A stretch of 64,000 nucleotides of DNA, taken from the NCBI RefSeq assembly GCF_048820975.1, contig NZ_JBMEUF010000002.1, forward strand, positions 558,001 through 622,000. The letters run 5' to 3'. Source of the stretch: Glaciecola sp048820975 (lineage in GTDB: Bacteria > Pseudomonadota > Gammaproteobacteria > Enterobacterales > Alteromonadaceae). Below are positions 35,156 to 43,350 of the stretch, in pieces. The notes beneath the pieces were generated by a model, which worked only from the letters and a program-made list of their open reading frames with translations, was not told where the DNA came from and did no database searches. The position numbers and the translations under genes were made by a program. The stretch's first letter is position 1; the number at the start of each line of letters is the position of its first letter.

Positions 35156-35166
35156 GTACAAAAATA
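35156..35166 (+). promoter_or_regulatory. GTACAAAAATA element upstream of the PEP-CTERM-like gene
   Basis: This site resembles GTACAAAAAAT at 18640 (before the TolB-like/TonB receptor pair) and the palindrome at 17427. It lies 23 bases before the start codon. It could be chance in AT-rich sequence. Confidence 0.2.
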
Positions 35167-35188
35167 TAATAATTTGCGAGGAAATATT

Positions 35189-36238
35189 ATGTCCCGAAAT
35201 ATTAAACACCTTACCCTCATTTTTTCATTGTTTTTTTTATATGTTCAGGTAGCTGAATCCGCTCTTTTACGCTCAGTGGGCCGAGGTTCACTAAGCGCCA
35301 ACTATTCTGAAGAGTTCTATTTAGTAGAAAATCAGTATGTAAATGACCAAGGCATTATGGCATCAGCAATGAATATTGGTTTTGAAAACACGCCATTGCC
35401 AAATATTAGCCTATCAAACGCTGTTGGTGGTGGCGGCCGTGGATTAGGCGCAGTGCCTAACGAATGCATTGTGGGCTACACTCAAGATGAAGTAGAAGCT
35501 GCTGAGTTTGAGCTAGACGCAGCCATAGTAGCTTTCCAACAAGACCCTGCAAATAATGGCCTAAGCCCCCAAGAGTATGACGACGCCATAGCCGCAATTG
35601 AAGCCCAAGGTGAGGCCGCTATTTTAGCTATTACTCAGGGCGAACCTTGCGTTTGGGAATTTACTCAAGGTGACCCATTGTCATTGTTTGGCTTCTCTAG
35701 CTTGTATTTTGATTCTCCTAACGTGAACTACGAAGTGAAGTGGTACATTGACGGATTAGCTTCCCCACTAGCAGGTGCAGTAAACACCGCGGGGGATTTA
35801 CCTACCCCCGGCGGCACTATTGAGAATGGCTGGATAACCCTAGATACAGGGCCTTTTTCAAGTTTAGCGCCAGGCGAATATAACGTTTATTCTACCCTTG
35901 AAATCATTACGCAAGGTAGTACGCTTTTCTATACCAGTACAGACCCAAATGGCCCTGTTACTTTAGAAGAAAACTGTGTTGAAAACCCAGCATTTATAGA
36001 ATGGCTTGACGCTGGCCAAATAGGACCGCAACCTGAAGAATTCTTTTGTGGGTATTCAAGCATGATTGACAACGGCAATAGTTTTATTTCAGTGGGTACG
36101 CCTAATTTATTTGTGTCAGAATCTGAAACAATCAGAATTCTGGCGGCTAATATTGCTAATCCAGTTAACTCACCAGCCCCTTTCGGTTTGCTAATATTAG
36201 GATTAGGTTTAACAATGCTTCGAACTAAAAAGAAATAA
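35189..36238 (+). CDS. Secreted protein with PEP-CTERM-like sorting tail, function unknown
   Basis: A 349-residue exported protein. Signal peptide FSLFFLYVQVAESA, a body rich in Gly, Asn and Pro with four or more cysteines (NECIVGYT, EPCVWEFT, ENCVENPAF, EFFCGYSS), a helical insert (AEFELDAAIVAFQQDPAN), and a C-terminal tail PAPFGLLILGLGLTML followed by RTKKK. That tail has the Pro-Ala-Pro start, hydrophobic stretch and basic end of PEP-CTERM proteins, which are sorted by exosortase; no exosortase is in the window. The ATG at 35189 has GAGGAA upstream; the longer frame from 35132 lacks support. Confidence 0.75.
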   Translation: MSRNIKHLTLIFSLFFLYVQVAESALLRSVGRGSLSANYSEEFYLVENQYVNDQGIMASAMNIGFENTPLPNISLSNAVGGGGRGLGAVPNECIVGYTQDEVEAAEFELDAAIVAFQQDPANNGLSPQEYDDAIAAIEAQGEAAILAITQGEPCVWEFTQGDPLSLFGFSSLYFDSPNVNYEVKWYIDGLASPLAGAVNTAGDLPTPGGTIENGWITLDTGPFSSLAPGEYNVYSTLEIITQGSTLFYTSTDPNGPVTLEENCVENPAFIEWLDAGQIGPQPEEFFCGYSSMIDNGNSFISVGTPNLFVSESETIRILAANIANPVNSPAPFGLLILGLGLTMLRTKKK

Positions 36239-36248
36239 ACACGGCAGC

Positions 36249-36274
36249 AAAAAGGGGCTGTTAATGCCCCTTTT
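36249..36274. terminator. Rho-independent terminator after the PEP-CTERM-like gene
   Basis: AAAAGGGGC pairs with GCCCCTTTT around a 7-base loop just after the gene. A-T flanks make it usable in both directions for the convergent TPR gene. Confidence 0.8.
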
Positions 36275-36294
36275 AAATATCGTACTTTTAACTA

Positions 36295-38445
36295 CTATTT
36301 TTGAAACAAAGCCTTAACTTGCTGTCGTTGCTCGGCTAAGTCTTCCTCAATAGTGGTAAGCAAACGCTGGTAATCAGGGTTCTCAGCTAACGAACTCAAT
36401 AATGGATCGTATTTAGTCCACCATTCTCTCCAGCCTTTTTCAAGCGCAAGTTCAAGTGATGCAACGGCTTCTTCTGGGCGAGCCTCTAATGCGTGAATCC
36501 TCGCTTCTAAGTAATAAATTTCTGAATAAATAATAGCGGCCTTTAATTGCTCTTCCATTAGCTTTTTGCAAGTCCCTATCAACTCTTGTGCTTGTTGCGT
36601 TTCAGAACGCTGAATATGCGCCCAAGCCACTTCAATAGCCGATGAGCAATATGGCATGGCAAACATGTCGGCTTGTTCAACGAGTAATAATTTATCAATA
36701 AATAATTTAACTGCTTTTTCTTTGTCACCAAACATTGCTTGATACCACGCAGCTTCAAAGCTGAGCCAATAATCATCTGGGTTAGCGGCTAATTTAAAGT
36801 CCATCTTGTCAAAAAAGACTGCATATTCTTGTTCAAATATTAAAATATTATCTTCAAAATACGCCACTATTTCAGCCCATTGAGGATCTTGACCTAACTC
36901 TTTCACTACATCAGTGGAGCCTAATGTGAGTAATAAGCCTACTAATTTAAAAGCTAAATCTTGATTTTCTGGTGACAAGGCAAGCGCTTTTTGTGTTTGC
37001 TGAATAGCCCCGAATAAATTGCCCTGGCTAAAGTAAATATCTGAGAGCCCTTGGTAAGAGAACTGAGATTGAGGGAAGTCTTTTTGAAGCTGCATAAAGG
37101 TAGCTTCCGCCTCGCTGAATCGACCTAACTTGGTAAGTGTGACCCCCATATTGTAAATGGCTGTTTGAAAAAGTGGGTCAAGCGCGAGTGACTTTTCTAA
37201 GGCTATTAATGATTCGTCAAATCTGCCCAAAGAATCTAAGGCCAAAAACTTCCACATGTAAGCAATAGCAAGGCTTGGGTTTAACAATATAGCTTTGTTG
37301 TAGTCTTGTAGTGCCGTATCTAAATCATTTTGCATAGAAGCAATGTAGCCTTTAACAGCGTATGCCTCTGCAAGCTCTGAATTACGCACTAAGGCTTTAT
37401 CTATATTGCCCTGTGCAAGCTTTGCGGCTATTTCAGTTTTTATCACCCCAAAGCGCTCACCGCCCTCAGCCAATAAAGCTAAGGTATCAGCTAAGCCTAC
37501 GTAGGCCTTTGCAAACTCTGGGTCTAAAGCAAGTGCTTGCTCAAAGAAAGTACGCGCTTGTTTCATCGATTCGGTGGTTTGTAATCGGTACTGCTCACGC
37601 CCTTTTAAGTACATTACGTAAGCATCAGTACTGGTACTTGAAAGCTTAGCAAAACTCCCCGCTTCATAGTATTTATCTTGCAGTAAATTAACTACAGCTC
37701 GGCTTATTTCGTTTTCTATCTGAAATATGTCTTTGAGCTCACGCAAGAAGCTTTCTGTCCACAGAGTGTGGCCGTTTTCAGTATCTAGCAGCTCAACGCG
37801 CACGCGCAATCTATTACCTGTAACACGAACACTGCCAGTGAGTACCGTTTTCACGTTCAATCTGCGACCAATATCAGTGGGTGACAAACCCTGCTTAGCA
37901 AGTATTTGGCTAGAACGCGAAGCCGACACTTTGAATCCGTCTGAGCGCCCTAACAAGCTAGTAATTTCTTCGGCAAGCCCCAAGGCTAAATAAGATTGGT
38001 CTTGCTCTTCACTTTGGTCAGAAAATGGTAAAACAGCTATAGAATCAGCTAGTTGTATGGTGGTTAGGCCTTCTTCACTGGCAATTTGATCAAGTTTAAT
38101 TGAATTAAAATACTGCCAGCCAATGAAGGTGCTTACAAACACTATAAAAATTAAGCCAATCCAGCGCAACCAACCTAAAGGCTGGATGGTTGGATTTTCT
38201 TCTTCGTCTAAATCGGGCGTGCGCTCAATGCCTTCAAGACTCACGTCGAAGTGCCAACTAATATATAGAACTATAGGTAAGCCGCAGGCAAGCACCAATA
38301 GTGTGCCAGGGCCAACCATTGGATTCATTTCGATCATACCGGCTACAACGCCTACCACTTGAAGGATCAGCCAAGAAATACCTACATAGGCAACCAATGA
38401 CTTAACTACTTCTCGTCGCCTAAGTTCGCTCAAAAAACGCTTCAT
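36295..38445 (-). CDS. Membrane protein with TolB-N/FlgO-like domain and TPR repeats
   Basis: A 716-residue protein. The N-terminus has the RRREVVKSLVAYVGISWLIL motif common to a group of membrane-bound TPR proteins, with three predicted helices up to about residue 110. Then follows the domain starting DSIAVLPFSDQS ... YLALGLAEEITSLL ... VLTGSVRVTGNRLRVRVELLD, found in adenylate-cyclase-linked and CadC-type proteins. The C-terminal two thirds are TPR repeats (AKAYVGLADTLALL, AEAYAVKGYIASMQND, FQTAIYNMGVTLTKLG). The role is unknown; the layout suggests a protein-interaction scaffold or sensor. The protein encoded at 52912-55122 carries the same domain plus TPRs but replaces the N-terminus with a DNA-binding domain. 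Confidence 0.8.
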   Translation of the reverse strand: MKRFLSELRRREVVKSLVAYVGISWLILQVVGVVAGMIEMNPMVGPGTLLVLACGLPIVLYISWHFDVSLEGIERTPDLDEEENPTIQPLGWLRWIGLIFIVFVSTFIGWQYFNSIKLDQIASEEGLTTIQLADSIAVLPFSDQSEEQDQSYLALGLAEEITSLLGRSDGFKVSASRSSQILAKQGLSPTDIGRRLNVKTVLTGSVRVTGNRLRVRVELLDTENGHTLWTESFLRELKDIFQIENEISRAVVNLLQDKYYEAGSFAKLSSTSTDAYVMYLKGREQYRLQTTESMKQARTFFEQALALDPEFAKAYVGLADTLALLAEGGERFGVIKTEIAAKLAQGNIDKALVRNSELAEAYAVKGYIASMQNDLDTALQDYNKAILLNPSLAIAYMWKFLALDSLGRFDESLIALEKSLALDPLFQTAIYNMGVTLTKLGRFSEAEATFMQLQKDFPQSQFSYQGLSDIYFSQGNLFGAIQQTQKALALSPENQDLAFKLVGLLLTLGSTDVVKELGQDPQWAEIVAYFEDNILIFEQEYAVFFDKMDFKLAANPDDYWLSFEAAWYQAMFGDKEKAVKLFIDKLLLVEQADMFAMPYCSSAIEVAWAHIQRSETQQAQELIGTCKKLMEEQLKAAIIYSEIYYLEARIHALEARPEEAVASLELALEKGWREWWTKYDPLLSSLAENPDYQRLLTTIEEDLAEQRQQVKALFQK

Positions 38446-38601
38446 AGATGCTAGCTTTTATAATTTATTATTGTTTTTAAAGCATAACCCACACATTCGC
38501 CTTGTGCAATTTACATACAAGCGCGGTTTTTTTAGTATAAATTAATAGGTCATTACCCCATAATATGGCCACAATTTTACGTCAAATAAGCTTAATCTGT
38601 T

Positions 38602-39216
38602 TTGTTAACCCTGTTATTTATTACAAATATTGCCGCTACTATAGCCTTTGCTATTTCTGGCGCCTTGGTAGCCGCCCGCCACCGGCTTGACTGGGTAGGT
38701 TTCGTTTTTATGGCTTGCATTACTGGTATTGGCGGCGGCACACTGCGCGATGCCATATTAGATGTACCGGTATTTTGGCTAAATGACTATTACATGATTA
38801 TTGTATGCAGTGTTGCCGCAATATTTACCTACTATGCCACCCATTTTATTTCAAAACGCTCCAAAGCTTTATTGTGGGCCGATGCATTAGGTATGGCGCT
38901 ATTTACCACATTAGGTGCGCAAAAAGCCTTATCTTTAGACACCAGCATTCCTGTAGCCGTTATTATGGGGGTATTTAGTGCTTGTTTGGGCGGCATAATT
39001 CGTGACGTAATAGTGAATGACGTGCCGGTTGTGTTTCAGCGCGAAATATATATTTCTGCGTCATTGTTAGGTGCCCTTACCTACTGTGCCCTACATGTAT
39101 ATACCCCAGTTGGTGAGGGAATATCATTAATTGCAGGCGGTGTTATGGCCCTAGTGGTGCGCGGCTTGGCAATTACGCAAAACTTAAGTATGCCAGCGCA
39201 CAAAGGGCTTCCTTAA
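38602..39216 (+). CDS. TRIC/UPF0126-family membrane channel protein
   Basis: A 204-residue protein with about seven membrane helices and the internal repeat of UPF0126/YadS proteins: AFAISGALVAARHRLDWVGF, CITGIGGGTLRDAILD in half one, and VFSACLGGIIRDVIVNDVP in half two. Prokaryotic relatives of the trimeric intracellular cation (TRIC) channels have this repeat and pass potassium or sodium. The start is TTG at 38602, which puts the first helix at the expected place; no strong ribosome-binding site is seen. Confidence 0.88.
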   Translation: MLTLLFITNIAATIAFAISGALVAARHRLDWVGFVFMACITGIGGGTLRDAILDVPVFWLNDYYMIIVCSVAAIFTYYATHFISKRSKALLWADALGMALFTTLGAQKALSLDTSIPVAVIMGVFSACLGGIIRDVIVNDVPVVFQREIYISASLLGALTYCALHVYTPVGEGISLIAGGVMALVVRGLAITQNLSMPAHKGLP

Positions 39217-39315
39217 ACCTGTTAAAGTATGCTTAACTAGCATAAGCCTATGGTTCTGCTAGGTATATATTCACAATATCTAGCGCATTACATGAATGAC
39301 TAACAGGAAAATTTA

Positions 39316-40989
39316 ATGCAACAACTAGCCCGCAAAACTCGTTTTCTTTTATCTACACTTATTGTTCTGCAAATAAGTGCTTTTTCGCTTTCGGCTGAAC
39401 CCTTACATCAAAGTGCCGTTGCTATGCCTGATGCATACAGTGCTGACGCTGCGCGCAGTATATTAGAACAAGGCGGAAATGCGGTAGATGCAGCCATTAC
39501 CGCGCATTTTGTATTGGCGGTCACATTACCAGAAGCGGGTAATATTGGTGGCGGCGGCTTCATGCTTATTTTCAAAAATAATGAAGGTGACTTTATTGAT
39601 TACCGTGAAACGGCACCTGCCCTTGCGCATAAAAATATGTATTTAGATGAACAAGGTGACGTAATTCCTTACAAATCGTTATTTGGCGTCCACGCCAGTG
39701 GCACACCAGGAAGCGTTGCAGGTATGTGGCTCGCTCATAAAAAACATGGTAGCTTGCCTTGGAAAACCTTAGTGCAACCTGCGGTTACCTTAGCTGAAGA
39801 AGGCTTTGTTGTTCACCCCAAATTAGCCAGCAGTATAAGCAGATACATTACGCGTTTAGAAAAAAGAGAAATTGAAGTAAATTTTGCCGACTATTTTGCC
39901 GAAGCCAAAGAAGGCAAGGTGTTCAAACAAGCTGAGCTTGCTGCCACTTTAAAGCTCATTCGCGATAAAGGCCAAGACGGCTTCTATAAGGGCAAAACCG
40001 CCAAAACGATTGCGCAGTTTATGCAGCAGCATGGCGGTATTATTAGCGAAACCGACTTAGTAAATTATACGGCTAAATCACGCACGCCTATAAAAGCAGA
40101 TTGGAACGGTTTTGAGGTGTTAACTTCGCCACCACCAAGCTCTGGCGGCATAGCCATATTACAATGGCTCAAAATGTTCGAGTTACTCAAACCTGAGCAA
40201 GGCTTAGAGCTGAACTCAACTACTTATGTACATTTGTTAGCGGAAATAGGTAAGCGAGTATTTGCTGACCGTGCAGAATACCTAGGTGACCCGGACTTTT
40301 TTGATGTTCCCGTTGCTGCACTTACCAACAATGAATATCTTAAAAAGCGCAGCAGTACTATTTCACTAAACGCTATTTCTACCACCGAGAATATTAAACC
40401 CGGGCTAAAAGAAAGCGAGCAAACAACGCATTTTTCAATTGTAGATAAAATGGGAAATGCTGTTGCCAACACCACTACCATTAACTTAGGTTTTGGAAGT
40501 GGTGTAGTTGTTGAAGGCGCAGGCTTTTTGCTAAATGATGAAATGGATGATTTTAGCGCGAAACCAGGCGTTATGAATGCATTTGGCGCTTTAGGCGGAG
40601 TCGCTAATGAAATTCAGCCACAAAAACGCATGCTAAGCTCTATGACACCAAGCATTTTATTAAAAGACAACACCGTTCAAATGGTTACCGGGTCACCTGG
40701 CGGAACCACTATTATTAGTTCAGTGTACCAATCTATTTTAAATGCTATTGAATTTAACTTAAATGCAGAACAAGTGGTAAATAGCCCTCGCTTTCACCAC
40801 CAATTATGGCCTAAAAATGTAATTAGAAGCCACGAAGGGCTAAGTGACAAGGTAAAAGCTGAACTTGAAGCCTTAGGATATAAAGTGGATGAGCGCCGCT
40901 TTGGTGACTTGCACGTAATTATAAATAAAGACGGAAAACTAGATGCCGCCTCGCAGGCTTCTGGTCGCGGAAAATCAATCGTTTTTTAA
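39316..40989 (+). CDS. ggt: Gamma-glutamyltransferase (periplasmic)
   Basis: A 557-residue Ntn-hydrolase with a signal peptide (STLIVLQISAFSLSAE). It cleaves gamma-glutamyl bonds of glutathione and transfers or hydrolyses the glutamyl group in the periplasm. Autoprocessing would release the small subunit starting at the nucleophile T371 in ESEQTTHFSIVDKMG. Other signatures are NPGGGGFML-like GNIGGGGFML, YRETAP, the SSGGIAILQWL segment, and MTPSILLKDN with GSPGGTTIIS. It may recycle the glutathione that the FrmAB pathway depends on elsewhere in the window, though they are not linked. REP-like repeats follow. Confidence 0.96.
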   Translation: MQQLARKTRFLLSTLIVLQISAFSLSAEPLHQSAVAMPDAYSADAARSILEQGGNAVDAAITAHFVLAVTLPEAGNIGGGGFMLIFKNNEGDFIDYRETAPALAHKNMYLDEQGDVIPYKSLFGVHASGTPGSVAGMWLAHKKHGSLPWKTLVQPAVTLAEEGFVVHPKLASSISRYITRLEKREIEVNFADYFAEAKEGKVFKQAELAATLKLIRDKGQDGFYKGKTAKTIAQFMQQHGGIISETDLVNYTAKSRTPIKADWNGFEVLTSPPPSSGGIAILQWLKMFELLKPEQGLELNSTTYVHLLAEIGKRVFADRAEYLGDPDFFDVPVAALTNNEYLKKRSSTISLNAISTTENIKPGLKESEQTTHFSIVDKMGNAVANTTTINLGFGSGVVVEGAGFLLNDEMDDFSAKPGVMNAFGALGGVANEIQPQKRMLSSMTPSILLKDNTVQMVTGSPGGTTIISSVYQSILNAIEFNLNAEQVVNSPRFHHQLWPKNVIRSHEGLSDKVKAELEALGYKVDERRFGDLHVIINKDGKLDAASQASGRGKSIVF

Positions 40990-41001
40990 ACACTACAAAA
41001 C

Positions 41002-41143
41002 AGCGTTATTCCCTAGAAACAGCGTCATCCCCTAGAAACACCGTCATCCCCGAGCAGTCGGGGATCTTCGCAAAACACCGTCATCCCCGAGCAGTCGGGG
41101 ACCTTCGTAAAACATCATCATCCCCGAGCAGTCGGGGACCTCC
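41002..41143. repeat. REP-like tandem palindromic repeats
   Basis: Two 19-base degenerate units (41002-41020, 41021-41039) lead into three 37-base units starting at 41040, 41077 and 41114 (the last partial). Each 37-base unit contains the perfect palindrome TCCCCGA-GCAG-TCGGGGA. There is no unique spacer, so it is not CRISPR. Similar GTCATCCCCG palindromes are dispersed in many marine gammaproteobacterial genomes. The hairpins may also end ggt transcription. Confidence 0.85.
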
Positions 41144-41160
41144 TTGGCTTACCTTTCTGT

Positions 41161-41760
41161 TTAAAACTTAGAAATATAAGCCACACTTAAGAAATCTAGG
41201 CCAGGGTTAGTGGTATTAAAGCCGCCATTTGAATAGTGAATGTAGCGTAAAGCAACTTGTGACTCACTTTCTTTATCTAAACCCATAACAATGCCTAAGC
41301 GGTCTTCAAACTGATACAAACTACCAATATCTACACCACCAAATTTTTCACGGTGAACATAAGCAACACCAATACCAAACTCAGCACTAAGTGGGTAGTC
41401 TGCTGAAAAACTAGGAATGTCTTTAATAAATACTGGGCTTATTGAAACACCGTAGGTTGCTTCATTTTTTGCACTGCCATGAACATCAAATAAGTTTAAG
41501 CTTGCTTCCCACTGTACTAATGTGTCACCAATTAATGGTAAATCTAGTTTGTGTTCAATATCAGGGCGGTATGCTAAACGCACACCATGCATATCAGCAG
41601 AGCCTGTCATGTATTCCACAGAATAAGCTTGTTGTGCTGGCTTTTCTTGTGATGAAGCCACCTGAATACTTAAAAGGAGGATAGTGACTAAAATCATAGG
41701 CTTAGAAAATAAGGTAGCGATGAAGTTGCTATGATTGCTGTTTCTATTTACTGCTTGCAT
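41161..41760 (-). CDS. pagL: PagL-like lipid A 3-O-deacylase
   Basis: A 199-residue outer-membrane beta-barrel precursor with signal peptide (ILVTILLLSIQVASS). The catalytic His-Ser pair of PagL is visible as H175 and S177 in RYIHYSNGGF, followed by the conserved NPGLDFLSVAY and a terminal aromatic residue suited to barrel assembly. PagL removes the 3-O acyl chain of lipid A, changing membrane immunogenicity and polymyxin resistance. The start at 41760 is chosen for TGGAACTCACA spacing; longer in-frame starts exist up to 41832 but would bury the signal peptide. Confidence 0.82.
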   Translation of the reverse strand: MQAVNRNSNHSNFIATLFSKPMILVTILLLSIQVASSQEKPAQQAYSVEYMTGSADMHGVRLAYRPDIEHKLDLPLIGDTLVQWEASLNLFDVHGSAKNEATYGVSISPVFIKDIPSFSADYPLSAEFGIGVAYVHREKFGGVDIGSLYQFEDRLGIVMGLDKESESQVALRYIHYSNGGFNTTNPGLDFLSVAYISKF

Positions 41761-42125
41761 TGTGAGTTCCATTTTAAAAATTATTAAACTAACTTTGTTT
41801 TTATGAACTCGCTTTTGCAAATTACTTACCAATTTTCAAATTTAAATATAACCTAATAAATTCAACAGCTTAATTGATTTAAAATAGCCAAAGGCAAGCC
41901 TGAAAATGTAAAGGCTTCCTCCAATCGGTAAAAATTACCTGCTCTTATTACACAATTTTATTTAAGCATTTGCTGAAATTATATTATTTGAGCCACTACT
42001 AACTCAGATTTGACCAATTAAATAAAATGCTTTATTTTCATACCCTTGCATAATATGACACTACGCTGTCGTATGGCTGTCGCCCTCTAATTTGGTTAAT
42101 GTCGTACTTTTGCCGTTTGCTATAT
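41761..42125. other. Non-coding upstream region of the XRE cassette and pagL
   Basis: An AT-rich stretch between divergent genes without a convincing ORF. It must contain both promoters. A weak repeat of TACGCTGTCGTATGGCTGTCG near 42062-42083 could be an operator but is not symmetric enough to call. Confidence 0.4.
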
Positions 42126-42165
42126 CCGTAAATTCCGCTGAAATGAGCTTGCATTGAATTTACGG
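42126..42165 (+). promoter_or_regulatory. Leader hairpin overlapping the ribosome-binding site of the XRE cassette
   Basis: A perfect 10-bp inverted repeat (CCGTAAATTC at 42126-42135, its complement at 42156-42165) stands just upstream of the ATG at 42175. The second arm ends in the GG of the GGAG ribosome-binding site (42164-42167). An inner AATG/CATT can extend the stem. Folding in the mRNA would hide the Shine-Dalgarno; alternatively the DNA palindrome is an operator for the XRE protein of the same cassette. Confidence 0.6.
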
Positions 42166-42174
42166 AGAATAGTA

Positions 42175-42621
42175 ATGTTGATAAACCCCACTATAGAACA
42201 ACACGATGAGAAAAGAAGAGACAAAATGAGTCAAGTATCATTAACGAAAGGCTACTGGTTTTTTTTCGAGCATGAAGGTAATGATATATCTATGTTTGGC
42301 TCTGTTTGGAATGGAAAGGAAAATGTTTCGTTCAACAATGAAATAGTGTCGTCTTTTCGCAATTTAAACAAATTTAAGAGTGAGCACAGCTTTTCTAAAA
42401 ACGGGCACAATTACAAAGTATGTACACACATGACAAACATGCTACGTGGTACATTAGTTGTATCACTATACTGTGATGATGAATTGCTGCAAACCGAAAC
42501 CCTTAGCCAAATTGGAAAAGATAAACCTTCTAAGCGTTTTTTTTCAAAAACGTTTCTTTGGTTTCTCGTATTCGGCTTTGCAGTAGGCATGCTGGCCGGA
42601 TACTTTAATTTATTTGGATAG
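42175..42621 (+). CDS. Single-pass membrane protein, first gene of the XRE cassette (unknown family)
   Basis: A 148-residue protein with a soluble N-terminal domain of about 110 residues and one C-terminal membrane helix with glycines (LVFGFAVGMLAGYF). It is paralogous to the next gene: from MSQVSLTKGYWFFFEHEG against MKQISMKQGLWCRLQHEQ, then SVWNGKENVSFNNEIVSS against SLWSGKEVVYVNDHPVSI. ATG at 42175 has the best ribosome-binding site (GGAGA); ATG at 42226 aligns exactly with the paralogue start and also has a purine-rich leader. No named family is recognised. The topology puts the N-terminal domain in the cytoplasm next to the XRE protein, by inference. Confidence 0.7.
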   Translation: MLINPTIEQHDEKRRDKMSQVSLTKGYWFFFEHEGNDISMFGSVWNGKENVSFNNEIVSSFRNLNKFKSEHSFSKNGHNYKVCTHMTNMLRGTLVVSLYCDDELLQTETLSQIGKDKPSKRFFSKTFLWFLVFGFAVGMLAGYFNLFG

Positions 42622-42624
42622 CAC

Positions 42625-43023
42625 ATGAAACAAATTAGTATGAAACAAGGCCTATGGTGTCGTTTACAACATGAGCAATACCAAATAGCGGTGCATTGCA
42701 GCTTGTGGTCTGGCAAGGAGGTGGTTTATGTAAATGACCATCCTGTTTCAATAAAGCGAAATATATTCCGTCTAATGGGTAAACACCATATTACCCTTGG
42801 CGGAAAACCTTTTACCATTGAAATTGATGTTGAAAATCCTTTTACCTATAAAATTGAAGTACGTTTAAAAAAAGGGCCCAGAACAATAGAGCGTGAAACG
42901 GTCGCTTTATTTACGCAAAAAAAACCACTTGTTCAAGGCCTTGCGTTCATTGGCGCCTGTGCGCTTGTTGGCATTGTATTCGGTTATTTTGCAGGGAAAT
43001 TCTATATAATGGGTTTAACGTAG
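42625..43023 (+). CDS. Single-pass membrane protein, second gene of the XRE cassette (paralogue of the first)
   Basis: A 132-residue protein with a small beta-rich cytoplasmic domain (QIAVHCSLWSGKEVVYVND, HHITLGGKPFTIEIDVEN) and a C-terminal glycine-rich helix (LAFIGACALVGIVFGYFAG). It starts 3 bases after the upstream stop. The junctions on both its sides read TAGCACATG, so each gene is tightly coupled to the next. Shares size, domain order and N-terminal motif with its upstream paralogue. Function unknown. Confidence 0.75.
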   Translation: MKQISMKQGLWCRLQHEQYQIAVHCSLWSGKEVVYVNDHPVSIKRNIFRLMGKHHITLGGKPFTIEIDVENPFTYKIEVRLKKGPRTIERETVALFTQKKPLVQGLAFIGACALVGIVFGYFAGKFYIMGLT

Positions 43024-43026
43024 CAC

Positions 43027-43344
43027 ATGGAAATTAGAGGCGATATAGTTAAACAACTACGAAACGAACGCGCATGGACACAAGCCCACTTAGCTGAATT
43101 GTGCGATGTGAATTTACGTACAATTCAGCGAGTTGAAAATCAAGGTAGCGCGTCGCTAGAAACAATTATGGCGCTATGCGTTAGCTTTGATATTAAACGC
43201 CAAGCCTTATTTAAAGTCCCAGAAGCAAGTGACGTAGAGCAAGCCAAGCCGCAGTTAACAAAAGCTTATTTGTTGGTGTTTTTATTTGGCTTAATAATAG
43301 GAGTGGCGGGTACATTTATTCCCTTTGTGTTCTTAAACACATAA
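43027..43344 (+). CDS. Membrane-anchored XRE-family helix-turn-helix protein
   Basis: A 105-residue protein. Residues about 5-60 form a Cro/CI-type helix-turn-helix (IVKQLRNERAWTQAHLAELC, NLRTIQRVENQGSASLETIM), and residues 79-103 a membrane helix (AYLLVFLFGLIIGVAGTFIP). The recognition segment is the type in small regulators with an attached membrane domain. Membrane attachment would hold the regulator at the envelope near the two paralogous single-pass proteins encoded just before it. It is last in the cassette. Target sites may include the palindrome at 42126-42165. Confidence 0.85.
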   Translation: MEIRGDIVKQLRNERAWTQAHLAELCDVNLRTIQRVENQGSASLETIMALCVSFDIKRQALFKVPEASDVEQAKPQLTKAYLLVFLFGLIIGVAGTFIPFVFLNT

Positions 43345-43350
43345 GGATTG

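Noticed and set aside
41040..41143. Possible CRISPR array with 37-base repeats
   Set aside because: The units are contiguous tandem copies without unique spacers, each holds a palindrome, and no cas gene is present. A REP-like array explains it.
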